Below are positions 44,740 through 57,668 of a stretch of DNA of 64,000 bases, piece after piece. Under the pieces are notes generated by a model, which ran no database searches, was not told the origin of the DNA, and saw nothing but the letters and a program-made list of their open reading frames with translations. Position 1 is the first letter of the stretch; the number at the start of each line of letters is the position of its first letter. Made by a program: the position numbers and the translations under genes. Location of the stretch: positions 124,001 to 188,000 of the forward strand of contig JABANP010000024.1 of assembly GCA_013115135.1 (NCBI GenBank). Direction: 5' to 3'. This DNA is from Perkinsus olseni (lineage: Eukaryota; Perkinsozoa; Perkinsida; Perkinsidae).

Positions 44740-45618
44740 ATGCGTTCCTTCGTCGTTTCCCTATCAACCTTTGCTACCGCACTTTCCCTCGTGTCGGCCA
44801 CTGAGGATCCGTGCTCTCAGATGTGCTCTGATGTGAGTGGATGTGCTAACTCAAAATACGGCTCTTACTGCAAGTCTTGGGAGACCCCAGCTGTTTGTTT
44901 TGGTTTAATCAAGAAGAGTGACGGTTCTATCTGCTTCGAGCCCACAGATCCTGGCTGTGCTGGTGAGCCTGTGGCATGCGGCGTCCAAACAACTATGGCG
45001 CCTGCTACTACAACTAAGCATACCAGTACTGCATTCATGAGCACCACTGAAGCGCCCATGACTACCACTACCGGTGCTGAGACTACCACTACCGGTGCTG
45101 AGACTACCACTACCGGTGCTGAGACTACCACTACCGGTGCTGAGACTACCACTACCGGTGCTGAGACTACCACTACCGGTGTTGAGACTACCACTACCGG
45201 TGCTGAGACTACCACTACCGGTGCTGAGACGACTACCGGCGTCCAGACCGTCACCACTACCGCGCCTGTGAGTACTACTACGACAGTGAAGGTGACAACT
45301 ACTGAATCTACGACAAGCGCGGCGACTACAACTACTCAGGCGGCGGGTCTGAACGGTAAATACTGCGGTAACTTGTATGGCCAAGACTTCAGCGTTGACT
45401 TCGAATCTGGACGTGCTACTCTTAGTGTTCTCGGCCAAACTGCCGGATGCGACTATGAGGTAGATGGCACTGATATCGAGTTCTCTAACTACGACGCTAT
45501 CCTCCAGAAGTTGATGGATATGTTCCACATCAACAAAATCCAGGGTACAATTGTGAGCCCGACTGAGATTCACATCAAGGCCGGTATTCTTATTGACACT
45601 ACTCTTACTCAGTGCTAA
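44740..45618 (+). CDS. Mucin-like secreted protein, copy 3 (292 residues)
   Basis: Same architecture as copy 2: an identical signal peptide, a Cys-rich domain with one visible change (EPVACG against EPLACG), a Thr-rich heptad tract (one unit reads TTTTGVE), and the C-terminal domain ending TLTQC at TAA 45616-45618. Its upstream 300 bp match copy 2, but its 3' flank after the stop does not. The C-terminal domain is closer to copy 1 (MDMF, GILIDT) than to copy 2 (MNMF, GNLIDT). Confidence 0.82.
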   Translation: MRSFVVSLSTFATALSLVSATEDPCSQMCSDVSGCANSKYGSYCKSWETPAVCFGLIKKSDGSICFEPTDPGCAGEPVACGVQTTMAPATTTKHTSTAFMSTTEAPMTTTTGAETTTTGAETTTTGAETTTTGAETTTTGAETTTTGVETTTTGAETTTTGAETTTGVQTVTTTAPVSTTTTVKVTTTESTTSAATTTTQAAGLNGKYCGNLYGQDFSVDFESGRATLSVLGQTAGCDYEVDGTDIEFSNYDAILQKLMDMFHINKIQGTIVSPTEIHIKAGILIDTTLTQC

Positions 45619-46106
45619 ACCAAGCTAATCAGCTAATCTGCTACTTCGCCTTTTAGAGACCAGGGTGGCCTCCGTTAGAGAATTTCTCTTTCTATGATGT
45701 TAATCGTTGGCCTTCTAATACTCACGTTTCGTTGTTGCGTTTTCAGCATAACCCATCTGCGTAAGTGCCGACGCATAAATCAGGTTCGCCGCCGGGCTAT
45801 CTATCATCTCTTCTCTCCATGATACTATAGCTCGCGTGCGAACCCCACACTACGCCCCTCATCAACACTGAGCGGTGGTTTAGTAGTGAATTACATATGT
45901 TAGAAACAAATGCATGAATTGGGAAAAAATCAGCATTGGAATAGATGGGAGGTAGCGCCGGCTGCTGATGTTGCTCCTATTGCAGGAGCTGGGGGCCTCA
46001 CGTATGCTCGTCTAACCGGAGCTGTGACGGAAGGTGAGGCATCCCTCGCCTGTAGCATGTCCACGTATCTGAGTGATACGCTGACAGCGCCACAGTGTAA
46101 ACGGAC
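45619..46106. other. Convergent intergenic region
   Basis: Lies between the 3' ends of mucin copy 3 (plus) and DNA polymerase epsilon (minus). A plus-strand frame opening at 45910 overlaps the polymerase C-terminal exons and is judged a shadow. Confidence 0.5.
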
Positions 46107-49100
46107 TTACAGGTCCGTCGTCTCGGTCAACCAAGGCAGCTGTTGCACCATTGCGATGGAGCGAAGGGTCTTGAGGGCCATGACTGCCTCTTCTCGAGGC
46201 GTTCGACATATCCTGCAGATGACATCAAGAAAGTTGCATAAGCAGGATAGGTGGATACCAGTCTCCGCTGCACTTGCAGAATTTGGACAAGTTGGCATGC
46301 TTAGCTCGGCGACACTTCATACAGATGACTTGTTGCGTTTGCCAAGCGTACACCACGAAGTGAGCTGCCTCCACCAATCGCCCTTCAATAGCGTCTTTAT
46401 CGTAACTGAAGGGTCCAACCTCCTTCCAGTGCGCAGTAAACGACGGCACCTCTGCTCGCACAACGGACACTCCCATACGCCGGGCTCCTTAGTAGGGCTC
46501 GTGTTGACGTCAATGTTACTAGTGCGATGACACTTGTGGCAAAGGACCTGCAAGTCGAGTATATAATAACGTGGTCGTTCACCAAGCATCCCTGCCCACG
46601 TCGGTGAGCGTCGCCGCCCTGATAAGAGGGATAGGTGATGAATACTGAGCCTCTTCCGAGAAGACGTTCTTCCGTAAAAGCTGGATCAAGTCGTTTCGGA
46701 TGGCGTTGACCAGGTCCGCTATTTGCGCGTTGCTGGAGTCCAACCCGATGACCTAGAGTGGAGTGATGAGGAAGCGTCAGTGACCAGAAATAGTTTGCGT
46801 GTCGATGAGTTGGGCAGGCCGTACGTGAGTAAGGCATTTGACAAACTCCAGAACTGGGTCCTCGGAGAATCTCGCCGACCCCGAAGATCGCATCTCATTC
46901 GCTGCGGCCCTCGCCTGAAGGGTGGTTAGTAAACTTCACCTAGTGGCTGGAGACAAGCTCGGTTGAAGAAACTCACCGCGGCAGCTTGCATGGGGAACTC
47001 CCATTTCATCATGAACTGGTTCAGGCGCTTCTCAAGCCGCTCTTTTCGGGTCAACTAAAACAGATACGCCGGTTGTTCTATCAGAGCTACAGAGCGAAGA
47101 AAGAGGGGGCGCTGGGCGTATCAGCCTTCCAGTCGCTGCCCACTTCGAAATCCTCGTCATCACTCCGTATCGAATCCTCATCCTCTGAGTCATCGCTCTC
47201 CTCACCCTCCACCATCCTGTGTCGAAGTTCCGCCATCTGTACACCGATTGATGGATGGATTTAGGATAGACCAAGCAGAGCCGTTTGCCATAGTTCACCA
47301 TTACCGGAGACCCACCATCACTGACGAGTGCTATCAGCGCGCTACTACAATCTCGCGCATTTTTCTCTGCAATCGTGAGATACCTACTCCCTGTTCTATC
47401 ACTTAACAGCCTATCCGACAACAGTCCGAGACGACTACTGCCGCTGTCTATAGACGAGGTAGGCCGACTCACCGTAGCCTCGTCATTCTGCATCACTTGA
47501 GTCACATTAGAGACATAGCGATACAGCTTCTGACGGAGTTCAGGGAGAACTGAGCAGCGCCCGAGCATTGTCGCCTCGCTGGAAGCATCATACCACCCTA
47601 CTTGTGTTGCATGCGTAGGCTTGGACCTCGGCCATGATCTGCTGGTCGGTCATCACTGCTGCTGCTGGATCGACCTCTTCCTCATCCTCAGAATTATTGC
47701 CCTCCTCTTCCCTCCGTCTCCTCGGATCATCCATCAGGTCATCAAGCTCACATCGAGCTTGGGCTTGCGCATCAGTGGCACGCTGCAACCAAGATACGCT
47801 TGCGCCATTCGAACTATGCAACTCACAGCGATTTCGTCCTCTCTTCGTTGGATCTCCTGCGCTCGACGTCTTCTCTTTCGTGTCTGTCGAACTAGAGTGA
47901 GCGGCGAGTCCGCATGAGCTGTCATGTCACCTTCTCCACCAACGTCACGAGCTTCTTTCCTCGTTTCAACTTCTCCATGGCCTTCATGCAGTGGACAAGA
48001 TACTCCGAGCAGAACCTACAGCACGCGGATGAGCAAGATACCCGAGGTGAGCGACTTACACATAGAAGGGGGCCCTCATTGCATTGGGCAGGAACTCGGC
48101 CACTTTCCAGTTGGCCTCGATCTCCCACTCAGAGTTCACAGATCCCGTCGTAGGGTCAGTCGGGAGAGCTGACCAATTGGCCGGGTCCATCCACAGTATA
48201 CCGTAGGCGCACATATCTGCCGCGCTAACACAGTTACCATCAACGACTGAGCCCGAGAGGCTCACCAATAGTGGTGACGTCTTGGAAAATGACAGCCAGC
48301 GGCTGCAGGATGGGGTGGTCGATCACAACGCTCTGCATACCCTTCCAAACTCTAGTAACATCACCGACTGATATCTGCCTTAACGCGTGCAGCACGCTTG
48401 CAGCGGGAGGCTCTCACCCGGCCAGTGGAGACGATAAGCTTGCTGCAGCTAGCGTAGACGATCTCCAGGCTACCGGCTGATCGCTTGAGCTCCGACACAA
48501 GCAGCCGCAGTACGAAGGACATGAACTGGAGGACCTGGTGCAGAGGAGTGACGCTGATGATGAATCCAACTGGGGGTCCCGTGGCACTTTATCCCGGATA
48601 CTCCTGTCGGGCATCCTGCCGCAAGCAGCCGAGTCACAGACCCAGGGGTAGAGGCCGTCCAACAGCCCTTGAGTTTGCTTCAACTCGCACTCCAGGGCGT
48701 CCACAGTGGCCCCGTACGACCCTGACGGCGCAGGGCATCATCGAAGGGAAGGCGGGGACCGTCCTCGGCTCACCATCCGCTATCTGCTGCTCCCGACGGA
48801 GTTTATCAGCATCGTTCTTGGGTTCCTCTAATAATTTCATCAACTTGGCCTCGGCTGCCCTTCCTCGAGCGTACAGCTGCTCCACGGACCGGATCAGACA
48901 TGTGAAGGACTGAACCAGAAGAAGAGGTCCGTATGCAAGCGCAGGAGGAAGACCGGGCTTAGACCCAGGTTCGATCCCCGGGGCCACCACCTTCGTTGAA
49001 GACACCGAAATATCCCCTCCATCTGCTACGGCCGGTATCCCCGCATTTATGTCTATCATATCAGTCAGGCCGGTCTCAAGGTACTCCGGTGGTTCCCCAG

Positions 49101-52100
49101 TGGATCCACTGAGTGCCGCACCGGACGCGACCACCGCCCGCTGACGCGACAGCTCACCACCGAACCTATGGAGGGCAGTGGGGAGAGGGAGGAGGGGCCT
49201 CGATGCAGCAGGAGACCGACAGATCGGATAATTGCTGTGCCTTGACCAGAGCCGTGGTGCATACTGTACTGTGGAGGTCGATACTGAGGCAAACTGAGCG
49301 GTATATGCCCGGGTTGTTGATCTGATCGAAGGTGATGGGAGGCAGCAAGGGGGAGGGGCTGCTGACCTCCGCTATGTCTCCCAGATCCGGCCTTCCAGTT
49401 TTGGGCTCCAGAAGAAGCTCTGATGTCTCTGCCAAGTCCACTCGACCGATCTACAACACAGGATCGATCGACCGATGGAAGAAGGCCCCCCACCCACTTC
49501 CTCCTGCGGGCTAGTGTTGAGCACCAAGCCCTGCTCCTTAGCACTGAAGACAGCAAGCAGGTGAAGCAGTGAGCCCCTCACAGGCACAACTACCTCTTCC
49601 CGTAGATGACGTCCCAGGAAGCTGCGATGGCCTCGTCGTGACTAGGCGGTAGACAGCAGATCGGCACACCACTGAGGCGAGCCAGCCAAAGCCTGAAGAC
49701 CGCCACGTTTCCGGCGACCACACAAGCAGCCCCCTACCTGTCATTCTTGAACCACCCTTGCAGTCTCGGCAGCCGCTTGGACCATCGCCTTAGGTTCCAC
49801 CGTACCCAGTCGATCGGAGGAAAATCAGCATCAGCGGGTCCGAGCTGAGGGGCGAAGGGCCTGCCTCGTAGCCGGAGGGCAAAGATCCTTACCGGCGTGC
49901 GCATGACCACCGACTCGACCGGGATGAAGGGCGGGGACATATGGCGCAGGTCCTCAGCGTTACTCGTGACCACCGTGATCTAACTCTCCATGGTTAGACC
50001 CTCGCAACCACACACCACCCTACCATAGCGCCGTGCCGCCTCTGCCACGTTGAGATCTGCTGCTCCAGGAGTCCCTGGAGTTGGGCTGGGGTGTCCGGAT
50101 ACTCGACCTAACGCGGAGTCAGAGTAGTCCACACGAAGCTCCTCGTCTTCTACTACCTGCACTGCCGCTATACGGTCCAGTGTCGCTGCCTGCTCCTCAC
50201 CGATGGCTCCCAGTAGCGACTCTCGGAAGATACGGTTCACGCTCGTATCGGTAACTCTGAACAACACAATGCATCTTCCCGAGTCCGGCCCTCCTTCTTA
50301 CTGTTGTTCCGGCTCCGTGCCACAGACGTAGAGTCGTACCTCTCCGAGGGCTTCTGCGTAGGCCAGGCCAGTGGGAAGGTACCTGATGATCACCAGAAGG
50401 ACCTTCGCTCCCGCCTCCCCCACGCTGCAAGGCTCTCTTCGAAAATCCCACGGGTGGATGTACCACGACTTATTCCGTAAGTAACAGGCATCAACCTCGG
50501 ATACTCGGGAACCGAGAAGGATGCTATACCCAGTAGAGGTGACCGCAGAGCGACCTACGCTGCTGCGAATATTCTGGTGTAGTCCACCGCGGCGTCGTGA
50601 GTCATCATGAAGTAACTGACACAGCACGACAGAAGTATCCGAGGTCGATGCTTGAACGACACGGATGAGGCCGACGACTTTTACATATAGCAGTGCCTGG
50701 GAGGCGACTGAACCATCGGAAGATACTTCTCCGAGCATGGACGGAGCTGAGGGAAGATGATCTGGCAAAGCGACTGAGTGACGGAAGTACGTTCCGGGCT
50801 GAATCCAGTCTGAGGTCGCTGAAGAAGGAATCAGGAACTTTTGTCGGGTCGTGGAATTGAACCTACGCCGTCTCTGTATCAACAAAAGCCCGCAGGCCAG
50901 TCCTACCGTGTTGGTAATTCTGGTCTGAACCTCGAATACTAGCGATCCAGGTTGTGGGCATTCAAACAGGCGGACACCTCTCAGCGAGGCTGGCACCATC
51001 CGAAGCAGCTCCTCATACCACTCCACCCCCACATCTGGCTTCAGAGTGACCTACCATCGACACAGTAAGGAGGCAGCGTCAAGCCTCGTACTGACCTCGA
51101 ACATACTATCAGTGAGCATCTGACGGGGCAGCTCGAGGCCTCCACTGACCTGTGATGTGCTATCAACCTGAAGGGGTTGGCTCTTGCCAGACTCAGGGGT
51201 CGAATGGTTACCTTATCCAAGCCGATAACGTCGAGGAGTTCTCGGATCTTCTTACTGTCGTCCAGTGCGGCGAGGAATCTGAGGTTGAACATGGTTGCTA
51301 ACCCTTCAGCAGAACCAAGGCACCTTCTGCCTAGTTTCAGCGTGATGCGATACACCTTCGGACTGTCAGCCGTCTGAACCCACAGAGTCACAGCGCTAGC
51401 GTCGTGAACCGGTTCACAGCCGAGGACGTGCCTGCCGGGGAGGGGCTGGGAGCGTCGAGGCCTCCCGGGAATCCCACCATGTCGCCACTGCCAACTTCCT
51501 ATTTGCCATGCTCCAGACCCCACCACCGGTCGTAGCGGATGGTGGATCACCGCTGGAGGCCTCACCTAACACGAAACCATTAAAGAGAACGTGTTCCGGC
51601 CAGGGCCAGTCGCACCTGGATGGTCACCTGCATCCACCTCGCCGCCAGAGGGCACACTTGTTTGACCAGCCATGGCACCCAACCTGAGCCGATAGTATCA
51701 GCCTTGAGAAGGGCGTCCAACTACCTTTGCTGGGCCTTCTCTATTCTCTCACGCAGAGCATTCCTGTGCTGCTTGGTGCCTTGATGCCGCTCTCTGAGAT
51801 TCTGGGCTTGCTTCTGAGAGCAGCCGAATCTTATCTTGAAGCCGGATGAAGATCGGAGCAATACCTTTTTCCAGTTCACCGGTTCCTTCTGGGCCGGCTT
51901 CAGCATGGCAATGCCCTCGATCGACACGTCTTCAACATCCACCACCATAGATGATGATGACGCCTCCGCCGTGTCATCCACAGACGGGGCCGGCATTACC
52001 TGACCCACTACTCTATGAAGAACGACCCTCTGCAAGACCCGTGTGGAAGCAGCAACGCCGACCTCCTCTATATCCATCGCGCTACTATCGGGCGCTGGCT

Positions 52101-55100
52101 CCGGATCCGGCAGTGGTACTGGGAGCGCCGAACTCGAGGAGGATGAGGACGATGCCATGGCCCTGCCTCTGCCTTGCGCCTTCGTAACCTTCTTGCTAGC
52201 AGTGGTGGCGGTAGGAGCCTTGGCCGTCATCCTTGCGAACATGTCGGTCAACTTCTTCTGCCTGAAGACGCACATCAGGAGCATCTTCGCTCTGGTGGCG
52301 GACGGAGCAGCTCACTTAAACGTATCCTCCCTCTCCCTCACACGCTTCTTAGCCCACTGTGGCAGATCCACCGAAGGGCAAGGGTTCTTCACATGCTGGT
52401 TCATAGCTGATGCGAGCATTCGAGTGCATCGAGCAGCGACAAAAGGCCTGGCCCTACCTGGTATGCCGATGATCTTCTGTATCGCTGCTCCCAACCTCGT
52501 TCGGTAATACTGCCAATCTATAATCTCACGAATGTCAAAGTTGTGGATCGAGGGGTCGCCCATCCACTTCCGAAGATACCTGTTGTCCACTAACACGGAG
52601 CGGAGTCAGCCCCCTTCCAGCTCACTTCTTTTTAACCTGCTCTTCCGCATTGAATATATTCACTGGTATAGCCCTCTCAGTCGGTGTGGCGCCCAATGGC
52701 TTCTTTGCAATAATCAAATGACAAGAAATGCCCTTCTCGCGCAGGATCGATGGGCCTGCGACAAGGTCGATACACTTCATCAGTGTCACAGTCGCGAAAT
52801 ACCTAAGAACTCAGCCATGCGGGTGGCGGTGGTGATGCTTGTGCTCTTCAGAGTTCCCGAATCCTCAACACTTTTGGACATCGTCTTTTTCTCGGAGATG
52901 AGGTGTATGACTTCTGCGTCTGTTAACGATGCTCCCTTTGTGTCCAGAACCTGGTTTAGGAAAAGCAAACAAGTGACAGCTGCGGGGTTCGAACCCGCGC
53001 CCTTTCGGAATGGCGCCTAAAGCCACCGCCTTAGACCACTCGGCCAAACTGTCTGATGACATCTCACACCTAATCTCGAGTACCCTACTACTGTGTTATC
53101 CCAGACATACCTCCAGCCACCTATTAGCCACTTGCCCCACTGTAGCGTACGCTTCCTCGATATTTTTCCCTTCCAAACACTTCGGAAAGAGCTCTTCTTG
53201 GAATACCTGCTGTCGCCTGGGCCTACCGCGCCCTTCTTCACACTCTTGCCTGTATCAGCTTCAGCTCTCCGCGTCGCTTGATTTCGAACCCCTTCAATTC
53301 GGCCAGACTGCCATCCTCGTTAAATACCGCATATCGCTTCTTCAAGAGGCGGTCCTCCTCAGTCGAAGCCGGCAGCAACTGAGTAGCAGTAGCGCTCGCC
53401 CCGAGGCACTCAGCATCATCACTCGCCCACCATGCACTTGTAGGGACCGTCAATCTCAAAAAATATAGAATTCTGAGATGACTTGGCGTAAGTCCCGTCT
53501 GGCTGTAGGTCCTGATACTGATGGTTGGTGTACCTTCACACAATCCGATGCCCCCCTCCCGATGTTGAAGGTAGTGAGCTCACTTCTCGTGGACACGGAC
53601 GTTGAGGACCGAACAAGGGTAGGGCATTGACAGCACCTTGCCCGACTTGAGCTTGAATTGAAAGTTCTCCGGGAAGCTCTTAGGCAGCATACACCAGATA
53701 CCATCAGTGTCGAGCTCAAGTGGCAACCCCAGGCGATCCACGAACGCTCGGGCCTGAGAATCGCCTCACTCCTCCTCAGAATGAGAACCTCCCACCTCTC
53801 TAATAAGCCCCGAGCCAGTATAGGTAACTATGCCAGCCATAGTCATTGAGTGCCACCTCGCCCCCTTCCTCATGACGTATCCGTAAAAGCTATTGAGGAT
53901 ACATTTATGTGCCAACTGTAAGGAGTCGAAGAGCAGTATCATGTCCTTCGCCTCGGACATCTTCAAGGCGTCGCTGCTCGCCTCGGCCTCTCCAAGCTTC
54001 TTCCCCCAAGTTTTGACTAACCCCTTGTAAGTATACCTGACCAACAGTCCATCCATCTCTACCGTCAAGGACCTTCCCTCACCTGCGGTCCCTGAAGGCT
54101 CTGACAGTATCGATATAAAATGGGTTTTCCCGTTGGCATACCGTATCGGACTTCACTTCGAAGACCGAGCTCTTCACCCTCTTGTACGCTTTCAACGAGA
54201 AGTTGCGGACATTCTTAATGAGTATCTCCATCCGCTCCCTCTCAGTAAGCTCATCCCAGCCGACCTTACGCACCGTACTCGACCCATCCGGCTCCGTAAC
54301 CGTCGTAGTGTACCTGAGGACGCTACCATCCGCAGCAGCATCACCTCCCACCATAAGCCCTACTTATGCCTTGGACCAGAGAGCTCGCTCTGTTGGTGCT
54401 GCACGTCAGCCCTGGTCGCCATATACAGATCGCCTGACCACAGCGGCCTTCACAGCGACGAACCCCCTGACCCTCACCTCGCCACTTCCACTCCATGTGC
54501 CTCTTACAATCGCTCTTCAGCTGAGGGTCGGAGTAGCTGCATTGGTTGCAATAATCCGGAGTGACTATGGCCGAGGGTTGCAGGCGATTACTAAGGATGA
54601 TATTAGGGTACCTGAGAATGCAGGGCTACTACGGCAAGAGACGGTAGAGGCAATAACCGACATCGCAGCCACGTCTAAGTGGTAGATGAGAGGCTCCTCG
54701 CTGCGATTGGGGTTTTGCCGCAGTTCCGTCAACGCCTCAGTGAGCTGATGGACGACCTGCAAGGATGATCAAGAACCGCCACATCGGTCGAACTTCTCGG
54801 CTCACTTCACCGAAATTCTCAACCTCGTCCACCTGGACTTTTTCCTCGGTCTCCACGAAAAAGCGACAAGTCTTATCGGCGGACTCTATGAGCTCATCAA
54901 TAGCATTCACGTCCAGGCGGAACCTGACGCCATGGTCCGTGGAGGCACTGCCCACCCCAGTCTCACTTCTCCTGGATATCACTCCTGAATATACCTGTCC
55001 TCAGGCACTCCACTCTGCCACCCTCATAAGTAGACGTCTCGATCAACCGACCACCATGGTATCTATACGAAGATGAGTGCTCCCGACCAACTCCATCGCC

Positions 55101-57571
55101 CTACGCAAGACCAGGCTGCTGATGCTTGTTCGGGTAGAGGACGCCGGCCTCCGTGGCGTGGGCCATCAGCAAGGCCTCGCATAACGTACCAGACCCTCGG
55201 CGAAGTACCTGGGCCAAGCGACTCTCCGCCGCAGACGTGGAATTTCGACCAGTAGATGAGGGAGTAGGATCCTGAGAAAACCAAGGATTACATCATCAGG
55301 GTTCATCGGGATGATCGAGGCCAAGGCAAAGACAAAATCATGGATGTACCTGCGTGATGAGGTCCCCGGTTCAATCCCCAGAGCCGGCATCTTACTTGCA
55401 ATACAAATGATAAGTAGCCAAAGCATCGGACACCGAATAGCTGGCCAGCTCCTGTGGTTGTTCCCGCGCAAACGGTACCATGAGCTCCTACTCATACCAA
55501 CTTTTCCGCAACAACCACTCCCACGCCCGTCTCCTTACCGGGTCCAGCTCCACTGGATCGTACTTCAACTTAGCTCGGGTGACCGCCTTGAGACCTTGAG
55601 ACCCTTGCGGTAGGTAGGAGTCCCTCTTCACCCAGCAGTAGCAGTCCATATGCGTCATGAACCTACACCGACCCGGCGTCGATGCCCTAGCGGAAAAAGG
55701 TCCCAGCCAAGACGCTCACTTGCCGCTCCAGAAGTCACTGTCGCTGCCCTTGATCGCATTCCGAGGTCTCGAGATGCCACACTGAAATAAAGACCAAAAA
55801 TTCGGGAGACGGGTAAGTGCGAAAGGTGGGACCTGCTGATAGAGGTTGAGGGAGTGGATCTGAGCCCGATCATGGACATAGGGAAGGTCGAAGAAGTCGC
55901 CGTTGAAGGTGACGGTGATATGTGGTCTAGTCCGCAACAGCAAATCGAAGAACGCCACCAGGAGGTCCTTCTCGGTATCACAGTTGATGCACTCGAAGAA
56001 GCCTTCAAACTCTGATGACACCAAAAACGCTTCGGCATGGTCTTATCGCACACCACCCCACCTGGCTTCGGGGAGTACTCAAAGTCCTCGATGTGGCCAT
56101 GGACCTCCTGCCGATTGACTATCAGATACCCATCCCCATCGACCATCACCGATATCATCATAATCTCGTCCTGAACTCCGTCACGATGGAAGAGCATCTG
56201 CCCTTCCCGAAGGCTCATCTCACCTGCTGAGCGTCAGGGAACTTCAAAGGCGCCTTTGAGGTCTCGATATCCCAGGCAAAGATCCGCAGGGGTGGCTTCA
56301 TAAGGAGGTCTTCCTGCACGGTTAGGGCCACCGTGCCCTGCATGCTGCTCGACACTTTGTACCACTTCCCGCACCGAATGCTGTTGTCGATGCTGGTACG
56401 GACGGTCTGACCGACGGAGCGAAATGAATTCGTGAAAAAAATCGCGGAAACTCTACATGAATGAGATCATACTCGAACAGGCCGATTATACTGTCCATAG
56501 GATCGGCTCCAGCTGCAGCATTTGACATACCCTGATAAAAACCAATATAAAAACTGCTTCGCTCCGCTAGAACCCACCCCATCCTTAAACGGGTCATTAT
56601 CATCCAAGTGGTCCATATGGCTGACTCTTAGTTTGTTCGCTTTGAGTATCCTCTCCAGCGCCCTCCGAGCGTCGTTCATGAGCTCAGTATTAGGGAACTC
56701 GCACTTGATGAGCTTGTACATTTTATTAGGAGCTAGATGGTCCACGGCGGCCAGGTTATGGCGCAGTACAGTGCTGATGTTCACCTTCTGATGTTCGAAC
56801 CTTCGGCCCAGTACCTATAGCAACCACGGACCCTTCTGGCGTCGCAGCGACGAAATGCCTCCATCACCGATAGGGGGACGAAAAGATGAAAGTACTATCA
56901 TGAAGCTAATACCGCTAGCGATTGAAGGAGCCCGTGCTGTCGTGGAACGCCCACGACAGCAGCCCGATGGAGGGGCTGGGGCCAAGAGGAGTCTTACTAC
57001 CTCGAGCATGTAGTCGTAGTTGGATATCTGTGGGTTGATGTCGACTAGGAAGTAGGGCCTGTAGCGGTATGTAGCACGAAAGGTAGTGCCGTCCTTCTGT
57101 ATCTATTGGGAAGGAGCATAACCTCTTGTCGGTATGATACCGAACGCCCGATGCAACAACAAAAGCAAAGGCGATGAACTCACGAAATAAAGCAAGAGGG
57201 CGCTGATGTCCACAACTTCGGTCTGATCAGCGTCCTGGTCCATATTAACGGCGGCAATCTTGGGCGGAGCGATGGTCTCCTTCATGTTGAAGAGGTAGCC
57301 GATCCTCTCCTCGTTCTCCTGTAATATTTCAATACCGAACTTCTCCTCCAACGTCACGTCTTGATCGCCGAGCCTTCGTCTAACGAAAGGTATCCAAGGT
57401 TGAAGCAGGCAAGATACGGAACAGGTCAGATCCAGCCTCCGTAACTCACTTCTTATTCCCACCACCATCAACACCCTTGCTCCAGCCAGTCTGCCTCGCC
57501 CTCTGCCCTCCACCAGCCGTCGGCAACTTCTGCCTGAACGAGCCGGCTCCCTTAACAGTACCACCAACCAT
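46107..57571 (-). CDS. POLE: DNA polymerase epsilon catalytic subunit, many exons
   Basis: The leading-strand replicative polymerase. The start at 57571 gives a basic N-tail ([15 protein letters not shown]), then [19 protein letters not shown]. Exonuclease motif I is [16 protein letters not shown] (about 56240) and motif [18 protein letters not shown] (about 55890). Polymerase motif [17 protein letters not shown], is split by a 50-nt intron (about 54630); motif B is [18 protein letters not shown] (about 53890); motif C is [13 protein letters not shown] (about 53700). [19 protein letters not shown] and [12 protein letters not shown] blocks follow. The inactive C-terminal half is present ([24 protein letters not shown]), and so are the zinc modules CHKCHRTSN...CPLC and [18 protein letters not shown]. 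The stop is at 46107-46109. More than 20 short introns; one (52951-53110) carries a tRNA. All catalytic carboxylates seen are intact. Confidence 0.92.
52974..53053 (-). tRNA. tRNA-Leu(UAG)
   Basis: The 80-nt sequence folds fully. The acceptor is GACAGTT/AGCTGTC with discriminator A, the D-arm GGCCGAGTGGTCTAAGGC (box A), and the anticodon arm GTGGC TTTAGGC GCCAT gives anticodon TAG. A long class-II variable arm (TTCCGAAAGGGC) and T-arm GCGGG TTCGAAC CCCGC (box B) complete it. It has no intron and no encoded CCA. It lies in the sense direction inside an intron (52951-53110) of the polymerase epsilon gene. Confidence 0.93.
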
Positions 57572-57668
57572 TCAAACTTCAATTTCAGAATTCACTACCC
57601 CACGACCATCGGCCATTGACTGACTACATCAACCCAACAAGATCCCCAGGAAGATCGTAATGAACTTG

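Larger units (their letters stand above)
32530..45620. repeat. Three copies of a dehydrogenase/mucin module
   Basis: A module of a minus-strand malate dehydrogenase-like gene followed by a divergent plus-strand mucin-like gene occurs at about 32530-34880, 38850-41800 and 43118-45620. Coding parts are over 95 percent identical by eye. The shared sequence also covers about 150 bp beyond the dehydrogenase stop and the intergenic promoter region (copies 2 and 3) or the mucin 3' flank (copies 1 and 2). Unrelated genes lie between copies 1 and 2 (SMYD-like, secreted protein) and between 2 and 3 (unknown gene). Confidence 0.9.

Noticed and set aside
45910..46530. 206-codon plus-strand frame
   Set aside because: It overlaps the terminal polymerase epsilon exons, whose zinc modules match the family on the minus strand.
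48955..48990. B-box-like GGTTCGATCCC on the plus strand, looking like a tRNA T-arm
   Set aside because: The T-stem has a mismatch, and no D-arm, anticodon arm or acceptor partner is found. It lies within polymerase epsilon exon/intron sequence on the other strand.
50840..50920. Possible tRNA (GGTTCAATTCC on the minus strand with an ACCCGAC end)
   Set aside because: The T-stem does not pair fully, no 5' acceptor strand is found, and the region encodes the polymerase epsilon C-terminal half.
55355..55390. GGTTCAATCCC resembling a tRNA T-arm
   Set aside because: It falls in a 47-nt polymerase epsilon intron that is too short for a tRNA, and no other arms can be formed.
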